Shown: one piece after another, positions 38,491 through 48,316 of the stretch
How positions within the stretch are numbered: position 1 is the first letter of the stretch
Layout of the letters: the number at the start of each line of letters is the position of its first letter
Assembly: GCF_001644565.1 (NCBI RefSeq)
Contig: NZ_CP011387.1
Coordinates: forward strand, 2,030,501 to 2,094,500
DNA length: 64,000 nt
Direction of reading: 5' to 3'
Source of the DNA: Deinococcus puniceus
GTDB lineage: Bacteria > Deinococcota > Deinococci > Deinococcales > Deinococcaceae
Made by a program: the position numbers and the translations under genes
Notes under the pieces: generated by a model
The model's database searches: none
What the model was told of the DNA's origin: nothing
The model's input: the letters and a program-made list of their open reading frames with translations, nothing else

Positions 38491-38919
38491 ATGGACATGA
38501 AGGATCACCGCCCCCAAGAACACAGCGTGCGCGACCTGCTGCGCGAACTGTTTCCAGAGACGCACCGGGAACTGTTCGGGCACGAAGCCGACGCCACACA
38601 CCCGGCCCCGCCGCCCCTCACGCTGGGTTTGTACCCGGTGGCCGATGGGCGGCTGGCACTGGTTCAGGGCGACCAACTGGCCGAATTTACGCCGCTTGAT
38701 CCCAAAGCCAAGGGGGCCCTGCACTGCGACCTGTGCCACTACACCCGCTCGCGCACCGAGGCGGCGCTGTACCGCGTGCATGTGGCCGCCCGCCGCACCC
38801 GCTACGTCACCCTCTGCACAGGCACGCAGTCTTGCCAGCAACGCGCCGGGCGTTCGGGGCTGGAGCGCCTCGCCCACCGCATTTTCCCCATCGAACCCAT
38901 CAGGGCCGACGAACGCTGA
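38491..38919 (+). CDS. FBP-type treble-clef zinc-finger protein
   Basis: The 142-residue protein carries [11 protein letters not shown] (C-x2-C, about residue 81) and [12 protein letters not shown] (C-x5-C, about 113) with RYVTLC between. This resembles the C-terminal treble-clef domain of FBP (elongation-factor-binding/'fibronectin-binding') proteins. These occur in actinobacteria and Deinococcus and may contact ribosome or EF-G. The N-terminal 50 residues are helical and acidic. ATG 38491 or 38497 may be used; TTAAACT immediately upstream suggests a leaderless message. Confidence 0.7.
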   Translation: MDMKDHRPQEHSVRDLLRELFPETHRELFGHEADATHPAPPPLTLGLYPVADGRLALVQGDQLAEFTPLDPKAKGALHCDLCHYTRSRTEAALYRVHVAARRTRYVTLCTGTQSCQQRAGRSGLERLAHRIFPIEPIRADER

Positions 38920-39008
38920 AGCTGCCAACCTGACATTCCACTGACCTGATCTCAAGAAAACGGCAAGCTGTGTCAGATGCGGGTCAATCGCCGCCCCCCT
39001 AAGCTGGC

Positions 39009-39521
39009 ATGATGGAAGCATTCTGGGCCGAACTCAGGCTGATGCAGGGACTCTTGGCGGCCTTCGTGCTCAGCGGCGCAATTGGCTGGGAGAGGGAAAG
39101 TCGCAACCGGAGCGCGGGCCTCCGCACGCATATTCTGGTGGGCGTGAGTGCCGCGCTGTTCATGGTACTGGGCGAATCGCTGGTCAACTCCTTTGCCAAA
39201 GAAGACAATCAGGTGCGCTTCGATCTGATCGGGATTCTGGGCGCGGTGGTCAGTGGCGTCAGCTTTCTGGGCGCAGGAGCCATCTTTTCGGATCGGCACG
39301 GTGAGGGAGCCAAAGGCCTGACCACCGCAGCGGGCCTGCTGGCAACGGCGGGGATTGGCGTGGCGTGCGGTCTGCATCTGTACGTGCTGGCAACGGGGGC
39401 CACCGCGCTGTTTTTGTTGACGCTGGGCGTGCTGTGGCGCGTGTCGGAATGGGAAAACGGGCGCAACGGCGAGCAGCAGGCGAAGAGTTCGGAGCAGAAG
39501 CGGGAAGGGCAGAACGGCTGA
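39009..39521 (+). CDS. MgtC/SapB-family membrane protein
   Basis: The 170-residue protein has four to five transmembrane helices with family motifs [20 protein letters not shown] (about 22-41), [19 protein letters not shown] and [20 protein letters not shown]. The role in free-living bacteria is uncertain; some members interact with the F-ATPase or P-type pumps. The C-terminus is a charged Glu/Lys tail rather than the soluble ACT-like domain of MgtC. A GTCTAAG array follows the stop. Confidence 0.88.
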   Translation: MMEAFWAELRLMQGLLAAFVLSGAIGWERESRNRSAGLRTHILVGVSAALFMVLGESLVNSFAKEDNQVRFDLIGILGAVVSGVSFLGAGAIFSDRHGEGAKGLTTAAGLLATAGIGVACGLHLYVLATGATALFLLTLGVLWRVSEWENGRNGEQQAKSSEQKREGQNG

Positions 39522-39542
39522 GGCTTGGGGCTGTGGCCCGGC

Positions 39543-39558
39543 GTCTAAGGGTCTAAGA
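39543..39558 (+). repeat. Family-2 GTCTAAG array, two units
   Basis: GTCTAAGG-GTCTAAGA, 21 nt after the MgtC stop. The rest of 39559-39663 carries nothing that I can identify. Confidence 0.5.
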
Positions 39559-39663
39559 ACTGATTAGCCTAGGCGGAATGCTGTTGCGTCCGTGTCTTTC
39601 GCTCGGGAGCCGCAACCTCTTTCGTGACCAACGGCAGAACGCTAACCCTGTACCATCTGCCTC

Positions 39664-39692
39664 TTGTCAGCCTGTCTCAGATTGTATACAGT
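39664..39692 (+). promoter_or_regulatory. Promoter with overlapping GntR-type operator, proline operon
   Basis: TTGTCA (39664-39669) and TACAGT (39687-39692) are 17 nt apart. The predicted transcription start coincides with the ATG at 39700, so the mRNA should be leaderless. TTGTATACA (39682-39690) overlaps the -10 and matches the half-site style of FCD-type GntR regulators, suggesting autoregulation. Confidence 0.6.
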
Positions 39693-39699
39693 ATCCACA

Positions 39700-40376
39700 A
39701 TGAGTCTGCCCGCCCCGAGTTCGTCTGGACTGTCCTTTGCCCGCCCGACGCTGGTGCGCGACGGGGTGTACGACCATCTGCGCCGCGCAGTACTGGACGG
39801 CGATCTGCTGCCCGGAGAGCGGCTGGGCGAGGTGGAATTGGGCGAGAAACTGGGCGTGAGCCGTACCCCGATTCGGGAAGCCCTGATGCGCCTCGTGCAA
39901 GACGGGCTGCTGGTGGCCGAGGCCAACAAGGGCGTGCGCGTGCGAACCATGACGGCAACCGAGGCGCGTGACGCCTACGTGGTGCGCGAGGAGTTGGACG
40001 GGTTGGCTGCTGCACTGGCCGCCGCCCAGCACACCCCCGCCGACGCCGACGCTCTCCGCGCCGCCCTGAATGACCTGAATGCCTCTGTCGACGGCGAATA
40101 CCGCACGCAGACCCGGCTGGATTTGGCCTTTCACCGGGCCATTACACAGGGCGCACGCAATGGGGCGTTGGGCGATCTGGCCCGTGACCTCGAACAGCGG
40201 GTGGCCCTCATCAAGCACCAGACCCGCACCTACAATGCCCACCCCGAAACGGCTGCCCAGCACGCGGCCATTCTCAAAGCCATTTTGGCCCGCGACGCAG
40301 ACGAGGCCAGAGCCGCCGCCCGCCTGCACGTCCGAACCTTCGCCGCCCTCGTGATGCACAACCTTGGAGAACTCGC

Positions 40377-40380
<4 letters not shown>
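39700..40380 (+). CDS. GntR-family regulator (FadR/FCD type) of proline catabolism
   Basis: The 226-residue protein has an N-terminal GntR winged helix ([20 protein letters not shown], then [19 protein letters not shown], about residues 18-70). A C-terminal helical FCD ligand domain has metal-ligand-type residues ([10 protein letters not shown] and [15 protein letters not shown]). It overlaps the proline dehydrogenase gene by ATGA, so it probably senses a proline-related metabolite and controls this operon. The start ATG 39700 is supported by the promoter position; upstream TTG 39664 coincides with the -35. Confidence 0.88.
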
Positions 40381-41309
<929 letters not shown>

Positions 41310-41341
41310 AACTAGAATAAATCTATCAGGAGGTAACTTAA

Positions 41342-41608
41342 ATGCATGGGCCATTGCTTGAAGTTGACATGGAATGTGTGTGGGAAAAAGGCGAGTGGAA
41401 GGTAACAGTGATTTCTGACGGCCCCTATAAAGGCTGTAATGTGAACTGTTCGAAAGATGTACGAGGCCAAGGCGTCAAATTAAGTGGTTTTGTGCTTGGA
41501 ACCACCAAACATGACGCTGATCAATACTTCTGTGTGTCGGTTTCTCCAATGGGGAAAAGAGACTATTCCAAAGCTGCATTTACCAGAATTTATGACCCTC
41601 GCCCTTAA
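41342..41608 (+). CDS. Uncharacterised small protein inserted in the proline operon
   Basis: The 88-residue protein (MHGPLLEVDMECVW...) has four cysteines, no signal peptide and no family that I recognise. The ribosome-binding site is excellent (AGGAGGT at 41328-41334, 7 nt before ATG), so it is likely translated. Codon use is visibly richer in A and T than both neighbours (many AAA, TTA, GAA, TGT codons), unlike the GC-ending codons of proline dehydrogenase and rocA. This points to recent acquisition. It sits between the two enzymes of one pathway and must be cotranscribed. Confidence 0.65.
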   Translation: MHGPLLEVDMECVWEKGEWKVTVISDGPYKGCNVNCSKDVRGQGVKLSGFVLGTTKHDADQYFCVSVSPMGKRDYSKAAFTRIYDPRP

Positions 41609-41632
41609 CAGTTATCTGAATCAAAGGAAAAT

Positions 41633-43204
41633 ATGCTGAAAATCCAAGAGTACCGCCCCGAATCGTTTATTGACTTCACGCAGGCCGACAACGTGGCCGC
41701 CTACCAAGCTGCACTGAAGAAAGTTCGCGCCGAACTGGTGGGCAAGCACTACCCGCTGATCATTGACGGCGTGCGCGTGGACACTGCTGAAAAGCTGGAA
41801 TCCATCAACCCTTGCAATACGTCCGAGATTGTGGGCAGCACGGCCAAAGCCACTGTAGACGATGCACAGAAAGCGCTGGACGGCGCGTGGAAAGCATTCG
41901 AGTCGTGGAAAAAGTGGACGCCCGACGCCCGCGCCCGCATTTTGCTGAAGGCCAGTTCGCTGCTGAAGGCCCGCCGTCTGGAAGCCTGCGCCCTGATGAG
42001 CATTGAAGTGGGCAAAAACTACGCCGAAGCCGATGTGGAAGTGGCCGAAGCGATTGATTTCCTCGAATATTACGCCCGCAGCGCCATGAAATATTCGGGC
42101 TTCGGGGCCGCCGAGACCACCTGGTATGCAGGCGAGGAAAACGGGCTGATGTTTATGCCCATCGGCGTGGGCGTCTCCATCAGCCCGTGGAACTTTCCCT
42201 GCGCGATCTATCTGGGCATGCTGGCCGCACCCATCGTGGCGGGCAACTGCGTGATCGCCAAACCCGCCGAAGATTCGGGCCTGATCGCTGGATTCGTGAC
42301 CGACATCATGCTGGAAGCGGGCCTGCCTGCCGGGGTGCTGCAATTCCTGCCCGGCGTGGGCGAGGAAGTGGGCGAGTACCTGACCACGCATGCCAAAACG
42401 CGCTTTATCACCTTCACGGGGTCTCGCGGCGTGGGCCTGCACATCAACGAAGTGGCTGCCAAGGTGCAACCTGGCCAGAAGTGGATCAAGAAAGTCATTC
42501 TGGAATTGGGCGGCAAAGACGGCATGATCGTGGACGAAACGGCAGACATTGAAACCGCCGTGACCGCCGCCGTGCAGGGCGCGTTCGGCTTCAACGGCCA
42601 GAAGTGCAGCGCCATGAGCCGCCTGATCGTCGTAGACAGCGTGTATGACGACGTGGTAGGCCAGTTCGTAGAACGCGCCGGAAAACTGCGGGTGGGCACG
42701 GGCGAAGACAACGCCAACGTGACGGCAGTGGTCAACGAAGAATCCTTCGAGAAGATCGGCAAATACATCGGCATCGGCAAGGGCGAGGCCAAATTGCTGC
42801 TGGGCGGCGAAACTCCCGGCGAACACGGCGGCAAGCAGGGCTATTACGTGCAGCCCACCATCTTCGGCGACGTACCCGCCGACGCCCGCATTGCACAGGA
42901 GGAAATCTTCGGGCCAGTCATCTCGGTCATCCGCGCCCGCGACTGGGATCACGCGCTGGACATCGCCAACTCCACCGAGTACGGCCTGACCGGGGGCGTG
43001 TGCAGCCGTGACCGCGCCCGTCTGGAGCAGGCCAGACATGAGTTCGAGGCCGGGAATCTGTACTTCAACCGCAAAATTACGGGGGCCATCGTAGGCGTGC
43101 AACCCTTCGGCGGCTACAACATGAGCGGCACCGACAGCAAGGCGGGCGGCCCGGATTACCTCGCCAACTTTATGCAACTGAAAACGGTGACAGAGCGCTG
43201 GTAA
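41633..43204 (+). CDS. rocA: 1-pyrroline-5-carboxylate dehydrogenase
   Basis: The enzyme oxidises glutamate semialdehyde/P5C to glutamate with NAD+, the second step of proline catabolism. The 523-residue protein has [13 protein letters not shown] (about 184), [11 protein letters not shown], the Glu in [12 protein letters not shown] and the nucleophile Cys in [10 protein letters not shown] (about residue 323), with [18 protein letters not shown] at the C-terminus. It starts after AGGAAA. The stop is followed by a large terminator. It is the likely true RocA/PruA, in contrast with the paralogue at 30831. Confidence 0.94.
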   Translation: MLKIQEYRPESFIDFTQADNVAAYQAALKKVRAELVGKHYPLIIDGVRVDTAEKLESINPCNTSEIVGSTAKATVDDAQKALDGAWKAFESWKKWTPDARARILLKASSLLKARRLEACALMSIEVGKNYAEADVEVAEAIDFLEYYARSAMKYSGFGAAETTWYAGEENGLMFMPIGVGVSISPWNFPCAIYLGMLAAPIVAGNCVIAKPAEDSGLIAGFVTDIMLEAGLPAGVLQFLPGVGEEVGEYLTTHAKTRFITFTGSRGVGLHINEVAAKVQPGQKWIKKVILELGGKDGMIVDETADIETAVTAAVQGAFGFNGQKCSAMSRLIVVDSVYDDVVGQFVERAGKLRVGTGEDNANVTAVVNEESFEKIGKYIGIGKGEAKLLLGGETPGEHGGKQGYYVQPTIFGDVPADARIAQEEIFGPVISVIRARDWDHALDIANSTEYGLTGGVCSRDRARLEQARHEFEAGNLYFNRKITGAIVGVQPFGGYNMSGTDSKAGGPDYLANFMQLKTVTERW

Positions 43205-43222
43205 ATTCGCTGTCAGCACCTT

Positions 43223-43289
43223 AAGGTCATAAATCTCACTGCCCCGACCCTCGCCTGCTCCCACAGGTCAGAGTCGGGGCATTGACCTT
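43223..43289 (+). terminator. Long terminator-like hairpin after rocA
   Basis: Outer arms AAGGTCA (43223-43229) and TGACCTT (43283-43289) enclose inner arms TGCCCCGAC (43240-43248) and GTCGGGGCA (43273-43281). There is no U-tract, so it may be an RNA-stabilising 3' structure as much as a terminator. Confidence 0.55.
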
Positions 43290-43365
43290 GAAATGGAACC
43301 GAATTCACGGCCCTTGTGGGAAAACTCCGGCCCACCGCGCACTCCTGTAGATTTTTATAAACTCA

Positions 43366-43397
43366 GTCTAATTCTGTCTAGACAAATATCGCTAGAC
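43366..43397. promoter_or_regulatory. GTCTA repeats before the subtilase gene
   Basis: GTCTA (43366), the perfect palindrome GTCTAGAC (43376-43383) and CTAGAC (43392-43397) are spaced about 10 and 16 nt. They lie in an AT-rich stretch about 130 nt before the protease ATG and likely form a regulatory site. The remainder of 43205-43527 holds only the rocA 3' hairpin and the protease leader. Confidence 0.4.
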
Positions 43398-43527
43398 TAC
43401 TGACTTGCGGCATAGCATCCGGCCCAAGTTCCACACCAAGTTTGCTTCCACCCCTGACGCTCTGGATGAGGCTGGGCGTCTACACGGCTTTCTATTCCCT
43501 TTTGTGCATGATCCAAGGAGAAGTCTG

Positions 43528-45264
43528 ATGTCACTGAACCGTGCCCTGCTTGCTGCCACCCTCGCCCTCTCGCTGGCCGCCTGCTCTCAGCAGAATGCCG
43601 CTGTCCCCGACGCCAGCACGCCGGACTTGTCTTCCAGTGGCAACTATCTGGTGGGCTTTAAAGAGAATCCGCTGAGTGCACAGGGTGTAAATCCACAGGC
43701 GCTAGAGGCTCAGGCCGTGTTGCAGGCGCAGGCCGTGACTGCCGCTGGGGGAACGCTGAAGCAGCAGTGGGCCGACATCAGCGCCGCCGCCGTTCAGTTG
43801 TCGCCTTCTGCGCTGGCGGCACTGAAGGCCAATCCGAACGTGGAATACGTGGAGCTGGAAGCCGTGCATCAGGCGCTGGGCGGGCCAAGTGGCAGTCTGA
43901 CCCGCGAAGGCAGCAGCCCTGCTCTGTCCTCTCAGGCCTTGAAAGCACAGGCCATCTTCAACCCCAGCGGTGAATACACTTGGGGCGACAACGCGCTGAA
44001 AGTGCCTCAACTGCGGGCCAGCAACTACACCGGAGTGGGCGTCGCGGTGTGTGTGGGCGACACGGGCATCGACGCCAACCACCCCGAATTTGCACGCAAG
44101 CTGAAGGGGTACAAGAACTTCGTGACCACCGACGTGAACCGCGAAGACCCCTACAAACTCAATGACGTGGACGGGCACGGCACGCACGTGGCCGGAACCG
44201 TGTTTGCCCAGCTGGGCGCAGGGACGGGCGCGGCAGCCAGACAACCGGGTATGGACGCGAACGGTGTGGTGGGCGTGGCAACGGGCGTGAACCTGTACAT
44301 GGCCCGCGTGCTGGGCGACAGCGGCAGCGGCAGCAGCAGCGGCATCATCAACGGCGTGAACTGGTGCGCGGCGCAGCTGAAGTCTCAGGGCGGCGCAGAA
44401 AACAAAGTCGTGATCAGCCTGTCTCTGGGCGGAGGCCGGGCCAGCCGAACCGAGCAGCGGGCCTACACTGCCGCGCACAACAAGGGCGTGCTGATCATAG
44501 CGGCTACAGGCAACGACGGCGCGGCGGTGTCCTATCCGGCGGCCTACGACAACGTGGTGGCCATCGGCGCAACCGACGCGGACAATGCCAAGGCCAGCTT
44601 CAGCAACTTTGGCACCCAAGTGGATCTGGTCGGCCCCGGCGTGGGCGTTCTGAGCAGCGTTCCGCTGGGCAAAGGCACGGCAGCCAACGTGACCGCACTG
44701 GGCCGCAGCTTTGCCGAAGTCACCAGCGCCGACCTGAGTGGCAAGGGCACCGTAACAGGCCCAGTGGCCGTTGCGGGCGGCACCAACAACGAATTTTGCG
44801 GCACCACCGCCAGCAGTGCGGCTATCAAGGACAAAATCGCCCTGATCAAGCGCGGCACCTGCACCTTTGAGGAAAAAACCGCCAACGCAGTTCGCAGCGG
44901 CGCAACCGGCGTCCTGATCTACAACAACGCACTGGGCGCACCCGGCATCGGCCTGACCAATGCCTACACCGTTCCTGTGGTGGGCATCACGCAGGCCGAC
45001 GGTGAAGCGCTGCTGGCCGCTGGCGCACCTACCGCCACCCTCAGTGTGACGGGCGCAGATTACGCCTACTTCGACGGCACCAGCATGGCCACGCCGCACG
45101 TCAGCGCCGCCGCCGCCGTGGTCTGGGCCGCCAAACCCACCCTCACCAACACCGGACTGCTGAACCTGCTCACCACCACCGCCACTGATCTGGGCGCGGC
45201 AGGCAAGGACAACAACTTCGGACACGGACTGGTGAACCCGCTGAAGGCCATCACCGGGCAGTAA
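43528..45264 (+). CDS. Subtilisin-like serine protease (S8), lipoprotein with PA insert
   Basis: The 578-residue protein is exported and lipid-anchored (lipobox LSLAAC, Cys19). An I9-type propeptide (YLVGFKENPL to VEYVELEAVH, about 40-114) precedes the S8 catalytic domain. The triad is Asp178 in GDTGID, His217 in GHGTHVAG and Ser519 in GTSMATPH, with Asn329 as oxyanion residue. A PA domain is inserted at about 380-505, as in lactocepin-type proteases. Start ATG 43528 has AAGGAG upstream. It is probably a peptide-supply or envelope-turnover enzyme. Four cysteines may form disulfides. Confidence 0.93.
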   Translation: MSLNRALLAATLALSLAACSQQNAAVPDASTPDLSSSGNYLVGFKENPLSAQGVNPQALEAQAVLQAQAVTAAGGTLKQQWADISAAAVQLSPSALAALKANPNVEYVELEAVHQALGGPSGSLTREGSSPALSSQALKAQAIFNPSGEYTWGDNALKVPQLRASNYTGVGVAVCVGDTGIDANHPEFARKLKGYKNFVTTDVNREDPYKLNDVDGHGTHVAGTVFAQLGAGTGAAARQPGMDANGVVGVATGVNLYMARVLGDSGSGSSSGIINGVNWCAAQLKSQGGAENKVVISLSLGGGRASRTEQRAYTAAHNKGVLIIAATGNDGAAVSYPAAYDNVVAIGATDADNAKASFSNFGTQVDLVGPGVGVLSSVPLGKGTAANVTALGRSFAEVTSADLSGKGTVTGPVAVAGGTNNEFCGTTASSAAIKDKIALIKRGTCTFEEKTANAVRSGATGVLIYNNALGAPGIGLTNAYTVPVVGITQADGEALLAAGAPTATLSVTGADYAYFDGTSMATPHVSAAAAVVWAAKPTLTNTGLLNLLTTTATDLGAAGKDNNFGHGLVNPLKAITGQ

Positions 45265-45324
45265 ACCCCGGCTGACACACCCCGCCTCTCTGCCTGCTAC
45301 GCTGCGGGCAGGGAGGCGACTGCT

Positions 45325-45471
45325 ATGGGACTACTGTTTGTGCTGGTGTTTTTGGGAATCATGGCCTACTTTGCCCACCAACAAGCCCGCCTGAACCGGG
45401 CGATGGACAGCAACGACGATTCGAGGCGCGAGGCTGGCTACGTCGGCCCGAATGTGCATGGCCCCACCTGA
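45325..45471 (+). CDS. Small single-span membrane protein (48 residues)
   Basis: MGLLFVLVFLGIMAYFAHQQ is followed by a polar tail that includes DSNDDSRREAGYVGPNVHG. It has one N-terminal helix and a cytoplasmic or exposed acidic tail. A GGGAGG Shine-Dalgarno sits about 9 nt before the ATG and a strong terminator lies 26 nt after the stop. The gene is between the subtilase and the convergent flavoprotein gene. No family recognised. Confidence 0.65.
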   Translation: MGLLFVLVFLGIMAYFAHQQARLNRAMDSNDDSRREAGYVGPNVHGPT

Positions 45472-45497
45472 ATTTAAACTCAAGTTCCTATCCTGAA

Positions 45498-45519
45498 CCT
45501 GCCCTGCGGCGGGTTTTTT
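45498..45519 (+). terminator. Rho-independent terminator
   Basis: CCTGCC-ctgc-GGCGGG (one G-T) followed by six T. It ends the small membrane protein transcript, 9 nt before the convergent flavoprotein stop. Confidence 0.8.
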
Positions 45520-45528
45520 CTTGCGAAA

Positions 45529-46890
45529 TCATGACTGTGCCAGCAATTGATCCACGATCAGAGCGCCGCCCAGAATGGCCGGAATGCCGCCGCCCGGATG
45601 CACGCCTGTACCCACTTGCCACAGCCGGGGCGAGAGGCAGTAAGGCTGGGGATGCAGTGGGCCGCCACGCCAGACGGGGTGTCCAAGGCCGTAGATGGCC
45701 CCGCCGGGATGCCCGCCCTGTGCGTAGTGGCTGGGGTCAAGCACCCTTATCGCGGAGGCTGAAGCCAGCAGCCCCGGCATATTCAAGACCTGTTCTACCC
45801 GCGCCAGTTGCGCCCGCACCCAAGGATGCTCGGGCGTAAGCGGGCGGGCGGTGGCCGGAGCCGTGAGCAACACCGCCAAGCGCGGCCCATCGGCGTGAAC
45901 GAGGGCCAGCGTATCGGGCGGCAGTGCTCCGGCACGCAGGGCGGCGCGGAAGGCGGCAAAGTTGCTGGGTGGAATGATGCTGGTGGCGGGCAAAGCGACG
46001 GGATGCGTGAACGCGGCATACACGGCCACGCCGCTGACCGTGCGCCGGGGCAGGGGCGAATGCATGGGCAAGCCCCGCAACGCCGCCAGCCGGGCCGGGT
46101 CAATGGCGCTGACGAGCAGATCGTGGCGGGCCACCTCTCCCCCATCCAGCGTCAGGCTTCCCGACGCCGCATCCACCTGCCCCACGCCGCCCCGAAATTG
46201 CACGCCCCGCGCCGTGCAGAAGCCGTGCAAGCTGTCCAGCAGCACGCCCATACCCCCTGCCGGACGGCAGACATGGCCCGCGATCAGGGCCGGAAGCAGG
46301 GCATACAGGGCCGGGGCATCGGCGGGCGGCAATCCGGCATTCAGGGCGTGGGTGCGCAGGGCGTGGGCCAACGCCGGATGCACCCGCCGCGCCCGAATCC
46401 AGCCCTCGGCGGTAGGGTGCGGCCCGGTGGCGCGTGCCAATGCCGCGCTTGCCCGCAGGAAAGCGGGGGAAGTGAAGCGGGGGGGCGTGGTCAGTAGCGT
46501 TTCCAGGTGCGGCGCAACTGGAGCCGCCGCCTCACAGACCCGCAGCCAGTCGGCGTGCAGCGCGTGACCGGGCCGCACAGGCAATGGCACCGGGCCAAAC
46601 GGCGTGTGATGGATGCCCAACCCACCCGGCAGCGGGCGCAAATCCAGTGGGTCTGAACTTTCCTTCAGGCGGGCCAGAACCCTGTGCCACACGCCGGGAA
46701 AGGTAAACAGGCTGGGGCCGGTGTCAACGCTCAGGCCGCCCACCTCAATCCGCCGTAGCTTTCCGCCCAAGCGGTCTGCTTCATACACGGTGATGGCGTG
46801 ACCGCGCTGGGCCAGCAGTGCCGCCAGTGTCAGGCCCGCCAAGCCGCCGCCGATGATCCCCACAGCATGTTGCAGACAGAACCCCCTCAC
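45529..46890 (-). CDS. Phytoene-desaturase-like FAD oxidoreductase
   Basis: The product has about 453 residues. An N-terminal FAD/NAD-binding stretch reads [20 protein letters not shown] (about residue 11) and then [12 protein letters not shown]. The C-terminal region ([20 protein letters not shown]) resembles the second FAD contact of CrtI-type desaturases and isomerases. Its neighbour encodes a UbiA prenyltransferase, so a carotenoid end-group reaction (such as 3,4-desaturation) is plausible but not proven. The start is GTG 46890. This codon lies within a family-3 repeat, so the repeat appears to have provided the initiation region. A further in-frame GTG lies 9 codons on. Confidence 0.72.
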   Translation of the reverse strand: MRGFCLQHAVGIIGGGLAGLTLAALLAQRGHAITVYEADRLGGKLRRIEVGGLSVDTGPSLFTFPGVWHRVLARLKESSDPLDLRPLPGGLGIHHTPFGPVPLPVRPGHALHADWLRVCEAAAPVAPHLETLLTTPPRFTSPAFLRASAALARATGPHPTAEGWIRARRVHPALAHALRTHALNAGLPPADAPALYALLPALIAGHVCRPAGGMGVLLDSLHGFCTARGVQFRGGVGQVDAASGSLTLDGGEVARHDLLVSAIDPARLAALRGLPMHSPLPRRTVSGVAVYAAFTHPVALPATSIIPPSNFAAFRAALRAGALPPDTLALVHADGPRLAVLLTAPATARPLTPEHPWVRAQLARVEQVLNMPGLLASASAIRVLDPSHYAQGGHPGGAIYGLGHPVWRGGPLHPQPYCLSPRLWQVGTGVHPGGGIPAILGGALIVDQLLAQS

Positions 46891-46955
46891 CCCTTGCTTC
46901 GCAAAGCCCCTCTCTGCTCCGCATCTCTGCGAGTCCCACAAAGGGAGGGGGTCAA
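46881..46955 (+). repeat. Family-3 intergenic repeat, copy 3, overlapping a start
   Basis: ACCCCCTCACCCC, TGCTTCGCAAAGCCCC, TCTCTGCGAGTCCC and AAGGGAGGGGGT; the outer C- and G-runs can pair. It fills the gap between the prenyltransferase stop and the flavoprotein and includes the latter's GTG. Confidence 0.55.
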
Positions 46956-46964
46956 CAACCCCGC

Positions 46965-47849
46965 TCACCCCTGCCGCGCCAGCCCATACACCAACTGCAC
47001 CCCCGCCACCGTGCCCACCAGCCAAGGCGACACGATACTGAGGGGGTACAGGCGGGCGGCCTGCTGGGGCGTGGGCGTGCGGGCGAGGGCCAGAGCCATG
47101 CCGCCGCACACCGCCCACAAGGTCACGGCCACCAGCCGACTTTCTCCCCATAACAGCGCCCCAGCCAGCGCGAACCAGACCAATGCATAGAAGGCCGTCC
47201 CCGCCGCGCCCAAGGTTGTCGCCACTGTGCGCGTGCCGCCTGCCCGGTCAGCGGGAATGTCCTGCACGGCGTCGAAGGCGTGTTTGCCCACCGAGTAGGC
47301 CATGAGGGCCAGCAAGGGCAGCAGTGGAATGGGGCCACCCAATACCAGCGCGGGCAATACCAGCGGCAGGGCGTAAGCGACGTTGCTCAGGCCGTCTAGC
47401 ACCGGGCGGCCCTTAAAGCGCAGGGGCGGCACCGAGTACGCCGCGAACAGGCCCGCCGACAGCACCAACACCAACGACGCAGCGGGCGGAAGCAGCCACG
47501 CCAGCGCCAGCAAAAAGGGCAGATTCACGGCCAGAATCGCCGTCAGGAGGGGCGCTCCCTCGCCCGCTGCCAGCCTTGCCCCCTGCCAGCCGCCTTTGCG
47601 CCCACTGCGGGCATCTTCGGCCCGGTCAGACAGGTCGTTCAGGCCGTAAATCAGCAGGTTGAAGGGGAGCGTGAAATACAGCAACAGCACCCAGAGTTCT
47701 AGCGCGGTGCTATACAAATGCCCGCTGAGCCACAGCCCCGTAATGAGCGTACCTACCGTATTGACCCACAGCGCCGGACGCGACACCGCCAGCAGCCGGG
47801 AGAGTGGCAGCAGAGCAGGACGCGGAACGGAACGCAGGCGGGGCACCAT
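46965..47849 (-). CDS. UbiA-family prenyltransferase
   Basis: The 294-residue integral membrane enzyme has eight to nine helices and both Mg/diphosphate motifs: NDLSDRAED (N-D-x2-D-x3-D, about residue 71) and [10 protein letters not shown] (about 193). UbiA enzymes transfer a prenyl chain to aromatic or polyene acceptors. Sequence style and the desaturase-like neighbour suggest the lycopene-elongase/hydratase subgroup (CrtEb/LyeJ) rather than menaquinone (MenA) or heme O (CtaB) synthesis. A MenA-like role remains possible. It precedes the flavoprotein gene on one transcript. Confidence 0.8.
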   Translation of the reverse strand: MVPRLRSVPRPALLPLSRLLAVSRPALWVNTVGTLITGLWLSGHLYSTALELWVLLLYFTLPFNLLIYGLNDLSDRAEDARSGRKGGWQGARLAAGEGAPLLTAILAVNLPFLLALAWLLPPAASLVLVLSAGLFAAYSVPPLRFKGRPVLDGLSNVAYALPLVLPALVLGGPIPLLPLLALMAYSVGKHAFDAVQDIPADRAGGTRTVATTLGAAGTAFYALVWFALAGALLWGESRLVAVTLWAVCGGMALALARTPTPQQAARLYPLSIVSPWLVGTVAGVQLVYGLARQG

Positions 47850-47947
47850 ATCGGGCCTATTCTAGCGGTGAACTACGGGCCAGCCGTCCCGTAAGACCGG
47901 GCTTGTCTCGCCTTTCTGACCCGGCGTAGGCGCTAAACTGTTCCCTG

Positions 47948-48316
47948 ATGCGGCTCGTTTCGTTCCTTCAAGTTCTGCTGCTGCTGGCGCTGGCGGCGTA
48001 CCTCCTGCTGGTGGCGCTGGAAAACCCGCAGGTGGTGCGGCTGCCCTTGCCCTTCGGACGCGGCGAACTGAGCCTGCCCGTCGGCGCGGCGGTGGCGCTG
48101 TTTTTGGTGACGGGGGCGGTGTACGCGACGCTCTTGTTCGTGCCGCCCCTCTGGAATGTGCGGGCCAAGCGTAGGCGCGACGTGCGCGAACGTTCGGCGC
48201 TGGAACAGCGGTTGGCCGCCACGTTGCAAGCCCGTTTGGGAGCCATGACCCCGGCCAATCTGGCCCCCGCCGCACCCACCGAATCAGAACAGACGCCACA
48301 AGGAACCCAGCCATGA
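47948..48316 (+). CDS. LapA-domain (DUF1049) membrane protein
   Basis: The 122-residue protein has two N-terminal helices (LQVLLLLALAAYLLLVALENP and LPVGAAVALFLVTGAVYATLLFV) joined by a short PLPFGRGEL loop, as in the LapA family. A basic cytoplasmic tail (VRAKRRRDVRERSALEQRL) is predicted coiled coil and then disordered. It overlaps recJ by ATGA, so it is first in a lapA-recJ transcript. Function unknown beyond an envelope-assembly association in E. coli. Confidence 0.82.
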   Translation: MRLVSFLQVLLLLALAAYLLLVALENPQVVRLPLPFGRGELSLPVGAAVALFLVTGAVYATLLFVPPLWNVRAKRRRDVRERSALEQRLAATLQARLGAMTPANLAPAAPTESEQTPQGTQP

